From Lolium rigidum (Eukaryota; Streptophyta; Magnoliopsida; Poales; Poaceae), in contig NC_061514.1 of the NCBI RefSeq assembly GCF_022539505.1, forward strand, positions 252,638,124-252,702,123: a stretch of DNA of 64,000 nt, in the 5' to 3' direction. The position numbers and the translations under genes were made by a program. Each line of letters begins with the position of its first letter. Positions within the stretch are counted from its first letter, which is position 1. The notes beneath the pieces are model-generated. The model ran no database searches, was not told the origin of the DNA, and saw nothing but the letters and a program-made list of their open reading frames with translations. Below, piece after piece: positions 10,961 to 21,014 of the stretch.

Positions 10961-11970
10961 CTAAGAAAGATAAAACTTCGTTAAAATATCGACAACAAAG
11001 GAGTAACAGAGTAATGGTAAAAAAGAAAGCAGCAAGGCATCACCTTCAGTTTGGTTAGCATATTCACGATACCCAATGAATTGAGCATCGATGCGAATAA
11101 GCTCTTTGATCATGGGCTGTTAAGAAAAGAAAGGGACAAAGCAAGAAAATTTTGGTATGAGAAAAATATAATGGCATTCAGAAGCAAACAGAGGAAGTAC
11201 AGACAGTGACAAGAGTATGGAGAACTTACATCATCCAAGAGAGGGTTCGAAGAGCTACTCAATTGGAGACTCGGCTCCGGAATTGCTTCAGTCCTTGCCC
11301 TTTTCGGCGAAGGGACAAGGGGGCTCGAAGGAGGAGTAGATGTGCCGACGTTTTGTTGAGGAGGCGAGGATTCTTCTCCTTCAACTGGCTTTTCCGAAAT
11401 AACTAGAGTATGTGACGTACTCGTTCGAGCAGCCACATCCAAAGTTGGTGTTTCTTCATCATCATCACTGTGGAAAAAGAGGTGGCAGCATAAAAAGCAA
11501 GGCAAACAAAATTCTTCGAATAGAAAAATAAAAAAAGACAGGGAACTCACGAACTGATGAGACTCTCGAGATATGGGTCATACGCTGCCTTTCGCGGTGA
11601 ACGAGCAACTTCTTCGGGTTGGGAGGTCCCGGAATCCTCGACATCACTCCTTTTCCTTTTGTTCTTGGGAGAAACAGCAGGAGGAGGAGATTGTGCTGAT
11701 GTAGTACCTTCAGAGGCAGCATCCTTTTCAATAGATCCCGCAGATTTTCGAGAATTCGCGGGTTCATTCACAAAAGAGGGGGCCTCCTGGTTGTCATCGG
11801 CAATAACGGCCCTTTCTTCGACATCTCCACCTTCAGGAAGAGGAGGAAGGGAAGCCATAGTAGGATGATTCTGCAGAAAAATAACGACAAAAGAAAAATT
11901 AGAGAGATATCAATACAATGAGATGCAGGGAAAGTTCGGAATAAAGTAAAAATTCGAGAAGACGAAATAC

Positions 11971-12640
11971 CTTGGGGAGATGATTGGTAGAGCTGTATGG
12001 TTCCACGTGGCACGAGGAAGGAATAGGATCCCTCTTGCTCAGCGAGGAAATTCTTCGAATCAGCTTCTCCAAGTCCTTCACAGAAAGATCATTGGAGAGC
12101 CTATTGGCGTCATTTTCACCAAGCATACGTCCAAAGGGGATTTTTGCGAGCTCGAAGAGGCTGCACTCTAATCCTAAGAAAGTAGGCAGTGATTTGAACG
12201 CCGTACAGTTCTTTGCCTCGAGTATTTTGAAGCCGATGAATACGAGACATAAGTGCTTCGTCGCCTTTTTCTCTTCTTCGGAAGCCTCGGCATCCCAGGA
12301 GCGGCGGCGTTGAATTTTGGCACTTCCGTCAAAAGGGACTATGTTGTGCTCCACAGAATTGGCACTTTCTTCGTGTATGTAGAGCCACCTTTTGCGCCAT
12401 CCTTGGACAGAATCAGGAAATTTGACGTCGAAGTAATCAACGTCAGTTCGGACACAGATAACAACACCACCTATGTTATAAGTGGCGTTGTGGGAGCCAT
12501 TGCGGCGGAGGCAGAAAATGCGTTTCCACAAAATCCAATTAGGAGGGATTCCAAGGAAGCATTCGCACAGCGTGATAAAAATGGAAATATGGAGGATGGA
12601 ATTGGGGGTCAGCTGGTGCAGCTGAATCCCGTAGACAAAG
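11971..12640 (-). other. Antisense gene, conserved N-terminal exon (Transposase_28-like)
   Basis: The minus-strand frame contains HISIFITLCECFLGIPPNW, WKRIFCLRRNG, IGGVVICVRTDVDYFDVKF and a VQGWRKRWLYI motif, the pattern of the putative gypsy type transposon domain found in grass proteins. The exon ends with a GTATTT donor at 11970. The plus-strand ORFs over it are shadows. Confidence 0.7.
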
Positions 12641-12954
12641 AGAGAAGACCGCGGAGGAAATCATGGATTGGGGTAGAAAGGCCGCGGATGAGATGATCAA
12701 CGAAACTAACCCGGTATTCCATTGGAGGGTTTGGGTAGCTTTCTTCGCTGGGAAAGCGGATGGCGTCTTCTTTTTTCATCAAGCCAAGCCTCTTCAAGCA
12801 TGTTGACGTCTTGGTTGGAGATTTTAGATCTCTCCCACTCAAGATCTTCAGCGGCCATCTTGGATTCTGGAGTACTGTGGCGAGTGAGTCGCGTGCGCGG
12901 TGGCATCAACGGCACTGGAAAAAGCAATGCTTGTGCGTGCTGAAGATCAAACAA

Positions 12955-14281
12955 AGGTGGGCGTAACGGAAGTTTTTGCAGAGGGGAACAGATGTGCGGC
13001 GCAAGCGAAGGAGTGGACCGAGGTTGAAGAAAGGTTTATATAGGATTCGGGAGAAGTAATGCACCGTTGGATGAAGAAATCGTGTGGTGAAAAAAGATCT
13101 AGTAGATAAAAGGGTAAAAAGGTATTTTTACTGAGGTGGAATAGCACAGGTGTTACCGTACGTGCGCCAGGAAAGCGGAGGACGTGTGTCCCCCACTTGC
13201 ACGACGTGTCAACGTGGTGGGAACAATGGACCCACAAGGCAGAAAAATCCCGACTATTAATAGAGATGAAGTGAATTTGACAAAGGAAAGTATGTCGACA
13301 GGAAAAATAAAAGGAGAATGGCGACAGGAGGAGTTATTTGAATACTTCGGGAGCCTTTGGTCAAATACAAGTTTTTGCCCAAATGCTCGGGGGCTACTTC
13401 GATAAAAGTAAAATTTCGACTATGGCAATATAGAAATTGCGGGAGCCTACAACCAAGCACAAGTTCGTGGCTGTAGCCTCGGGGGCTACTCCCATCGGGA
13501 GCGCTGTTCGCGCACCCGAGAGATAAAAAAAAGAGAATATCGGGAAATAATGACAATATAGCGACAAGGTGGACTAAAATGTTGAGCCTACAACCAAGCA
13601 CAAGTTCTTGGCTGTAGCCTCGGGGGCTACTCCCATCGGGAACGCTGTTCGCGTGCCCGATGAAATTAAAAAAGGAAAAGGAAGAAAGATAGAAAAGCAA
13701 GAGAGTATATTTCGAGTTATAATTAACTCTACATATACTCCCATCGGGAGATTAATATAAGTCATATTTGACTCGATAAAATGTGCCATTCCAACAGCCG
13801 GAAAAGCACTCGACAATATATTTTCAGAACGCCAAAGTTGCGATCAATTTCGGAATGCCGCAAATTTGCGAAGGTAAGACCCCAGATCCGTTCGCCGGGC
13901 GTGGCATCGCCGAAGACTGCGCTCTGCTACTTTTATCCGTATCAACAGATACGAAGAAAAATCCTAACGGACGCGTTAGGTACTCGATAAATTTGACTGG
14001 GACTCGACAGAATGGTAAGACCTTAAGCGGCACCTGTCGAAGTTTGCACCAGTATCCCGAGATCATGTCCAGGGACGTGATCTTGAAGTAGGTTTTTGCG
14101 GATTGCCACTAGAGCAGTTAACTAGTACCTGATCCGTCAGATGAACTAGCCCCAATTACCATTATCCCTGTACAAAATAGAATTTTATATGGAGAAATAT
14201 AAAAGAGTTAAAGCTCTCGAATAAAAATAAACAGTGGAGATTTTCCCTGACTCTACGATTCAAGCAAAATCTCGGGGCTAC
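12955..14281 (+). other. Element A 3' region between antisense gene and 3' LTR
   Basis: No gene seen. On the minus strand this is the likely promoter side of the antisense gene. It contains a two-copy direct repeat (13443-13672) and several CTCGGGGGCTAC-type motifs. The last, CTCGGGGCTAC at about 14271-14281, abuts the LTR and is the likely polypurine tract. Confidence 0.6.
13443..13672 (+). repeat. Two-copy direct repeat with polypurine-like core, period 141 bp
   Basis: Copies start at 13443 and 13584. Each about 90-bp unit runs from GAGCCTACAACCAAGC through CCTCGGGGGCTACTCCC to CGCTGTTCGCG with only a few differences. Confidence 0.85.
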
Positions 14282-14666
14282 CGACATAGGCATCCCAAAT
14301 GGGCCTCGCTAAAGATAGTACCCGGGGTTTAATGGAGGCCCACTACCCGAAGAATAAGAAGATTCGAGAGCCCAAGATATATTAAGGAAAGTAGAGTTGT
14401 AATAGGAAGTGTTATTTGTAATCCGGCGGGATGAGTTAGAAACCGTCCCGGACTCTGTAACTTGTACAAAACGAAACCCTCGGCTCCGCCTCCTATATAA
14501 AGGGGGAGTCGAGGGACGAAGAGATCATCGAATCATTGTTCACAAACCCTAGTTTTCATAATCGTCGAGTACTTTTCGGCTGAAACCTTCGAGATCTACT
14601 TGCCCTCTACTTCTAACTAAACCCTAGCCTATAACCCGTAGGCATTGACAAATTGATACCTTGTCA
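14282..14666 (+). repeat. Element A 3' LTR
   Basis: 385 bp, matching 1684-2067. The first base is C where the left LTR has T (CGACA against TGACA). It ends TGTCA. Confidence 0.93.
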
Positions 14667-14671
14667 ATTGG
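14667..14671. repeat. Target site duplication of element A, right copy (attgg)
   Basis: Matches attgg at 1679-1683. Confidence 0.9.
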
Positions 14672-16170
14672 TCTCTCTAGAGTCTAGATATTTTCTGGTT
14701 AAGGTGTTTGAACAACAAGGAGACGATGTAGAGTCTTATAATGCTTGCAATATGTTCTTATGTAAGTTTTGTTGTACCGTTTTATACTTGAGTTTGCTTC
14801 AAACAACCTTGCTAGCCTAAGCCTTGTATTGAGAGGAATTCTTCTCGTGCATCCAAATCCTTGAGCCAAAAACTATGCCATTTGTGTCCACCATACCTAC
14901 CTACTACATGGTATTTCTCCGCCATTCCAAAGTAAATTACTTGAGTGCTACCTTTAAAATTCCATTCTTTGTCTTTGCAATATATAAGCTCATGGGAAAA
15001 TAGCCTTAAAAACTATTGTGGTATTGAATATGTTACTTATGTATCTTATTTCTTATAAGTTGCTTGTTGAGCGGTAACCTTGTTTCTGGGGATGCCATCA
15101 ACTATTACACCTTTGTTGAATATCATGTGAGTTGCTATGCATGTTCGTCTTGTCTGAAGTAAGGGTGATTTATCATGATCAAATGGTTTGAGTATGCATA
15201 TTGTTAGAGAAGAACATTGGGCCGCTAACTAAAGCCATGAATCATGGTGGAAGTTTCAGTTTGGACATTAATCCTCAATCTCTTATGAGAATATTACCTG
15301 TTGTTGAATGCTTAAGCATTAAAAGAGGAGTCCATTATCTGTTGTCTATGTTGTCCCGGTATGGATGTCCTAAGTTGAGATCTATCAAAAACGAGAAATC
15401 AAATGCGATCTATCTCCTTGGACCTTTGTACATGCGACATAGAGGTACCCCTTTGTGACACTTGGTTGAAACATATGTTATGCAATGATAATCCATGTAA
15501 ATCCAAGCTAATTAGGACAAGGTGCGAGCACTATTGGTATTCTATGCATGAGGCTTGCAACTTATAGGATGTCTTATGCATAACACATATGAATTATTAC
15601 TACCGTTGACAAAATTGTTTCTATGTTTTCAAAATGAAAAGCTCTAGCACAAAAACAGTAATCCATGCTTCCTCTCGCGAAGGGCTCATTCTTTTACTTT
15701 ATGTTGAGTCGGTTTACCTACTTCTTTCTATCTTAGAAGCAAACACTTGTGTCAAGCTGTGTGCATTGATTCCTACATACTTGCTTATTTGCATTCATCA
15801 TATTACTTTGTGTTGACAATTATCCATGAGATATATCCATGAGATATACATGTTGAAGTTGAAAGCAACTGCTGAAACTTATATCTTCCTTTGTGTTGCT
15901 TCAAAACTTTCTACTAAGAATTTATTGCTTTATGAGTTAACTCATGTGCAAGTCTTACTGATACTTGTCTTGAAAGTACTATTCATGAAAAGTCTTTGCT
16001 ATATGATTCAATTGTTTAATCATTGTCTTTACCATTGCTTCGAATCACTTCATTCACCTATATGCTTTACAATAGTATTGATCAAGATTATGATAGCATG
16101 TCACTTCAGAAATTATCCTTGTTATCGTTTACCTACTCGAGGGCGAGTAGGAACTAAGCTTGGGGATGCT
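14672..16170 (+). other. X1 3' noncoding region, second part
   Basis: About 1.5 kb continuing the X1 interior. No gene is supported; short ORFs are chance. It corresponds to 48470-49937 in X3, 21420-22755 in Z and the reverse strand of 25936-27410 in B1. It ends in the polypurine-like GCTTGGGGATGC before the LTR. Confidence 0.75.
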
Positions 16171-16608
16171 TGATACGTCTCAAACATATCTATAATTTCT
16201 TATGTTCCATGCTACTTTTATGACAATACTCACATGTTTTATACACACAATACATTATTATTATGCATTTCCGGCACTAACCTATTGACAAAATGCCGAA
16301 GCGCCAGTTCCTGTTTTCTGCTGTTTTTGGTTTCAGAAATCCTACAAAGGAAATATTCTCGGAATTGGACGAAATCAACGCCCTGGGTCTTATTTTTCCA
16401 CGGATCTTCCAGAAGACCGAAGAGCATACGAAGTGGGGCTACGAGGCGGCCAGACCATAGGGCGGCGCGGCCAAGGAGGGGCTCGCGCCGCCCTATGGTG
16501 TGGGCCCCTCGTCAGCCCCCGACTCCGCCCTTCCGCCTACTTATACTATCCGTCGCGAAAACCCTATTACCGAGAGCCACGATACGGAAAAAGTTCCAGA
16601 GACGCCGC
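16171..16608 (+). repeat. X1 3' LTR, truncated
   Basis: Starts TGATACGTCTCAAACATATC and aligns with the first 440 bp of the X3 LTR at 49938. It is cut where LTR V begins. Confidence 0.85.
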
Positions 16609-17517
16609 TGATACGTCCATTTTGCATCACTATTTTATATCATAATTTGCTGTTATTCATTGATATATTTCATATCTGGAGATGATACTTATGTTATTTC
16701 ATCTATTTTGCATGTTTCATGATTATTGGAGGATCGCGCACCGGAGTCAGGATTCTGCTGGAAAAGCGCCGTCAGAATGCAATATTTCGGAAGATCAACA
16801 GTTGACGGAAATTATATGAAAAATCCTATTTTTCCAGAAGACGAAGGGAGCCAGAAGGGGGAGCCGAGGAGGGCCGCCGTGGGCCCACCTCATAGGCCGG
16901 CGCGGGCCAAGGCCTGGCCGCGCCGCCTTGTGAGGAGGGGGCCCACAGCCCCCTCTGGCCTCCTCTCCTTCGCGTACATCTTCGTCCCGAAAACCTAAGC
17001 TCCAGAGGATAGTCGTGAAGAGTCACAGCCGCCTCTGCGGGGCGGAGAACACCAGAGAGAAAAGAGCTCTCCGGCGGGCTGAAATCCGCGGGAAATTCCC
17101 TCCCGGAGGGGGAAATCGACGCCATCGTCACCGTCATCGAGCTGGACATCATCTCCATCATCATCACCATCATCTTCATCATCATCACCACCATCTCCAC
17201 CGCTGCACCTCGTCACCGCTGTAACAATTAGGGTTTGATCTTGATTGTTTGATAGGGAAACTCTCCGGTGTTGATTTCTACTTGTTATTGATGCTATTGA
17301 GTGAAACTATTGAACCAAGGTTTATGTTCAGATTGTTATTCATCATCATATCACCTCCGATCATGTTCCATATGATGTCTCGTGAGTAGTTCGTTTAGTT
17401 CTTGAGGACATGGGTGAAGTCTAAATGTTAGTAGTGAATTATGTTGGTTAGTATTCAATGTTATGATATTTAAGTTGTGGTGTTATTCTTCTAGTGGTGT
17501 CATGTGAACGTCGACTG
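16609..17517 (+). mobile_element. V: LTR fragment of another gypsy-type family
   Basis: Opens TGATACGTCCATTTTGCATC, a start shared by a different grass LTR group. It has a GC-rich middle and ends without an LTR terminus at about 17517, where sequence next to the B1 LTR begins. No coding part is present. The right end was probably lost by deletion or recombination. Confidence 0.6.
17140..17206 (+). repeat. CAT/CAC trinucleotide-rich stretch in V
   Basis: An imperfect run of ATC, CAT and CAC units, about 60 bp, in the leader part of LTR V. Confidence 0.8.
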
Positions 17518-17537
17518 CTGGCGCCAGAAATTTAGCT

Positions 17538-17680
17538 TGATGACGCATAAAGCACACGCCCGTTGGGAACCCCAAGTGGAAGGTGTGATGCGTACAGCAG
17601 CAAGTTTCCCTTAGTAAGAAACCAAGGTTTAATCGAACCAGTAGGAGTCAAGAAGCACGTCGAAGGTTGATGGCGGCGGG
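17538..17680 (-). repeat. B1 left LTR, terminal part (U5 end)
   Basis: The minus strand ends GCGTCATCA at 17538. Next, reading left, come AGCTAAATTT and CTGGCGCC, a remnant of a primer-binding site. The LTR continues at 24487 after the Z insertion. Confidence 0.85.
17676..17680. repeat. Target site duplication of Z, left copy (gcggg)
   Basis: gcggg precedes the Z LTR and recurs at 24482-24486. The uninterrupted site is seen in the right B1 LTR near 31051. Confidence 0.92.
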
Positions 17681-19404
17681 TGATACGTCTCCAACGTATC
17701 GATAATTTCTTATGTTCCATGCCACATTATTGATGATATCTACATGTTTTATGCATACTTTATGTCATATTTATGCGTTTTCCGGAACTAACCTATTGAC
17801 GAGATGCCGAAGTGCCAGTTGCTGTTTTCTGCTGTTTTTGGTTTCAGAAATCCTAGTAAGTAAATATTCTCGGAATTGGACGAAATCAACGCCCAGGGTC
17901 CTATTTTTGCACGAAGCTTCCAGAAGACCGAGGGGAAAGGAAGTGGGGCCACAAGGCGCCGCCACAACAGGGCGGCGCGGCCCAGGCCCTGGCCGCGCGG
18001 CCCTGGTGTGTGGGGCCCTCGTGTGCCCCCCTGACTTGCCCTTCCGCCTACTTAAGGTCTCCGTCGCCAAAACCCTATTACGTTCGACGAAACCAGAGAA
18101 AACCTTCCAGAGCCGCCGCCATCGCGAAGCCAAGATCTGGGGGATAGGAGTCTCTATTCCGGCACGCCGCCGGGACGGGGAAGTGCCCCCGGAAGGCTCC
18201 TCCATCGACACCACCTCCATCTCCATCAATGCTGCTGTCTCCCATGAGGAGGGAGTAGTTCTCCATCGAGGCTCGGGGCTGTACCGGTAGCTATGTGGTT
18301 AATCTCTCTCCTATGTACTTCAATACAATAATCTCATGAGCTGCCTTACATGATTGAGATTCATATGATGATGCTTGTAATCTAGATGTCATTATGCTAG
18401 TCAAGTGGATTTTACTTATGTGATCTCCGGAGACTCCTTGTCCCACGTGTGTAAAGGTGACGAGTGTGTGCACCGTGTGGGTCTCTTAGGCTATATTTCA
18501 CAGAATACTTATTCACCTGTTATGAATGGCATAGTGAAGTTCTTATTTATATCTCTTTATGATTGCAATGTGTTTTGTATCACAATATATCCGTGTGCTA
18601 CTCTAGTGATGTTATTAAAGTAGTTTGTTCCTCCTGCACGGTGTAATGGTGACGAGTGTGTGCATCGTGTAGTACTTGGCGTAGGCTATGATTGTGATCT
18701 CTTGTAGATTATGAAGTTAACTATTGCTATGATAGTATTGATGTGATCTATTCCTCCTTTCGTAGTGTGAAGGTGATAGTGTGCATGCTATGTTAGTACT
18801 TGGTTTGGTTATGTTGATCTGTCATGCACTCTAAGGTCATTTAAATATGAACATTGAATATTGTGGAGCTTGTTAACTCCGGCATTGAGGGTTCATGTAA
18901 TCCTACACAGTTAGTGGTGTTCATCATCCAACAGGAGGGTGTAGAGTCTAGCATCTATCTATTTATTCTGTTATGTGTTCAATGTTGAGAGTGTCCACTA
19001 GTGAAAGTATGATCCCTAGGCCTTGTTCCTAAATACTGCTATCGCTGTTTGTTTACTGTTTTACTGCATCTATACTTCCTGCAATATTACCACCATCAAC
19101 CACACACCAGTCCTGGGCAAAGCACTTTTCTAGTGCCGTTGCTACTACTTACATTTTTTCATACCACCTGTATTTCACTATCTCTTCGCCGAACTAGTGC
19201 ACCTATTAGGTGTGTTGGGGACACAAGAGACTTCTTGCTTTGTGGTTGCAGGGTTGCATGAGAGGGATATCTTTGACCTATTCCTCCCTGAGTTCGATAA
19301 ACCTTGGGTGATCCACTTAAGGGAAACTTGCTGTCTGTTCTACAAACCTCTGCTCTTGGAGGCCCAACACTTGTCTACAAGAATAGAAGCACCCGTAGAC
19401 ATCA
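17681..19404 (+). repeat. Z 5' LTR
   Basis: 1724 bp. The first 250 bp match the B-type LTRs of B1, B2 and X3; the later part differs and matches X4. A primer-binding-like motif lies inside it at about 19121-19142. Confidence 0.9.
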
Positions 19405-19414
19405 AGCACTTTTA

Positions 19415-19432
19415 CAGCGCCGTTGCCGGGGA
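19415..19432 (+). other. Z primer-binding site (tRNA-Asp type, first bases altered)
   Basis: CAGCGCCGTTGCCGGGGA against the canonical TGGCGCCGTTGCCGGGGA seen in X3 and X4. A second, poorer copy (ACGGCGCCATTG) follows at about 19481, some 66 bp downstream. Confidence 0.75.
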
Positions 19433-19568
19433 GGAAAGGTAAAAGGCACTCATACTCCGGTCCCGGGTAAAAGTACTTTTACGGCGCCATTGTGTGAGTG
19501 TTCGAAGCTATTTCCTTTAGATCCTGCAATTGCATCTTTTTGTTTCTTTTTTACACTAGTTAGGCATA

Positions 19569-20308
19569 ATGGACAACAATGAGCTTCTTATTCTATTTCC
19601 TGAGTTAAGACATGAATGGTTTAATGCGAAAATTAAAAACCTATGGAACCTTATTTGCATGCTGGTAGTAATATTAGTATGAACGCTTTGAACACCATTG
19701 TTGATAATGATATAGAAAGTTCTAAGCTTGGGGAAGCTGGTTTTCATGATCTTTTCAGTCCCCCAAGAATTGAGGAGAAAATTTTCTTTGATGATACTTT
19801 GCCTCCTATTTATGATAATTATAATGATAGTGGTCTTTTGGTGCCACCTACTATGGAGAGTGAATTTTATTGTGATTATACTATGCCTCCTATATTTGAT
19901 GATGAGAATAATAATGATAGCTACTTTGTTGAATTTGCTCCCACTACAACTAATAAAATTGATTATGCTTATGTGGAGAGTAATAATTTTATGCATGAGA
20001 CTCATGATAAGAATGTTTCATTTGATAGTTATATTGTTGAGTTTTCTTATGATGCTACTGAAAGTTATTATGAGATAGGAAAATATGGTTGTAGAAGTTT
20101 TCATGTTACTAAAACACCTCTCTATATGCTAAATTTTTTGAAGTTACACTTGTTTTATCTTTCTATGCTTGTTGCATCATGCTTCATGAATTTGTTTATT
20201 TACAAGATTCCTATGCATAGGAAGCATGTTAGACTTAAATATGTTTTGGATTTTCTTCTTGATGCTCTCTTTTGCTTCAAATACTATTTCTTGCGAGTGC
20301 ATCATTAA
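19569..20308 (+). pseudogene. Orphan ORF of Z, frameshifted copy
   Basis: This protein is not recognised. The ATG at 19569 lies in the same context as the intact copy at 58001 (CACTAGTTAGGCATAATGG). An A run near 19640 has five A where X4 has six, so the first 24 codons are out of frame with the rest. The main frame (19643-20308, 221 residues) is acidic, with two YDY/FDD-TxPPI-type repeats and a conserved YYExGKYGCRxFHxTKTPLYML block. It ends in a hydrophobic segment. It stops at 20308, earlier than X4, because of a 1-base length difference near 20255. Its place between primer-binding site and 3' region is where gag-protease sits in B1 and B2. Confidence 0.7.
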
Positions 20309-20993
20309 AACTGCTGAGCCCATCTTAATGGCTATAAAGAAAGAACTTCTTGGGAGATAACCCATGTGTTTATTTTGCTACAGTACCTCTATTTTATATT
20401 TGTGTCTTGGAAGTTGTTACTACTGTAGAAAACCTCTCCTTATCTTAGTTTTGTCCCTAGTTGTGCCAAGTAAAGTCATTGATAGTAAGGTTCATACTAG
20501 ATTTGGATTACTACGCAGAAACAGATTTCTTTGCTGTCACGAATCTGGGCCTAATTCTCTGTAGGTAGCTCAGAAAATTATGCCAATTTAGGTGAGTGAT
20601 CCTCAGATAAGTACGCAACTTTCATTCAATTTGGGCATTTTCATCTGAGCAAGTCTGGTGCCTCAATAAAATTCGTCTTTACGGACTGTTCTGCCTTTTA
20701 TTTCGCATTGCCTCTTTCGCTGTGTTGGATGGATTTCTTTGTTCCATTACCTTCCAGTAGCTTTGAGCAATGTCCGAAGTGTTAAGAATGATTGTGTCAC
20801 CTCTGAACATGTGAATTTTTGATTATGCACTAACCCTCTAATGAGTTTGTTTTGAGTTTGGTGTGGAGGAAGTTTTCAAGGGTCAAGAGAGGAGGATGAT
20901 ATACTATGATCAAGAAGAGTGAAGATTCTAAGCTTGGGGATGCCCCCGTGGTTCATCCCTGCATATTTCAAGAAGACTCAAGAATCTAAGCTT

Positions 20994-21014
20994 GGGGATG
21001 CCCAAGGCATCCCC
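20994..21014 (+). other. Conserved perfect hairpin in Z
   Basis: GGGGATGCC, loop CAA, GGCATCCCC: a 9-bp stem right after a polypurine-like CTAAGCTT. Confidence 0.78.

Larger units (their letters stand above)
8982..12954 (-). pseudogene. Antisense multi-exon gene of element A (gypsy-type transposon protein), broken
   Basis: Minus-strand ORFs join across clear GT-AG introns of about 80-110 bp: 11871-11970, 11468-11550, 11117-11229, 10961-11043, 10612-10692 and 9559-9635. The N-terminal exon resembles the family called putative gypsy type transposon (Transposase_28). After it come an acidic, Ser/Pro-rich linker, a coiled coil with many Ala, Glu and Lys, and a helical C-terminal domain ending in a stop at 8982. 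Frameshifts are visible near 12770 (A run), near 12660 and near 10345, and one frame stops at 10165, so this copy is unlikely to make full protein. Tat-lineage elements are known to carry antisense ORFs here; the function is unknown. The 5' end is uncertain: ATG at 12954 or an internal one near 12858. Confidence 0.75.
1684..14666 (+). mobile_element. Element A: complete Tat-lineage gypsy retrotransposon (13.0 kb)
   Basis: Two LTRs of 384 and 385 bp bound a 12.2-kb interior, and the whole is flanked by attgg. The left LTR opens TGACA and closes TGTCA. Coding order on the plus strand is gag, protease, reverse transcriptase, RNase H, second RNase H, integrase, which is typical of the Tat/Ogre group. 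A long region between integrase and the 3' LTR carries an antisense gene with introns, also known from Tat-group elements. The coding frames are broken several times, so this copy is probably not autonomous. Confidence 0.93.
1..16608 (+). mobile_element. X1: Athila-like LTR element, right part, with element A nested inside
   Basis: The window opens inside the gag-protease ORF of a plus-strand gypsy element. Its 3' noncoding region runs to 1683, is interrupted by element A, resumes at 14672 and reaches a 3' LTR at 16171 that is cut at 16608. The polypurine-like stretch AAGCTTGGGGATGC lies just before the LTR. Matching sequence in elements B1, B2 and X3 (both strands) supports the structure. 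The 5' LTR and most of gag lie left of the window. No reverse transcriptase or integrase is seen between the protease and the LTR. Confidence 0.85.

Noticed and set aside
12253..12696. 147-residue plus-strand ORF in element A
   Set aside because: It is the complement of the conserved N-terminal exon of the antisense gene; the minus-strand frame has the family motifs.
16234..16611. 125-residue plus-strand ORF and similar ones at 17712, 22787 and 50095
   Set aside because: They recur because they lie in the same LTR segment. Frames differ between copies and no protein motif is present.
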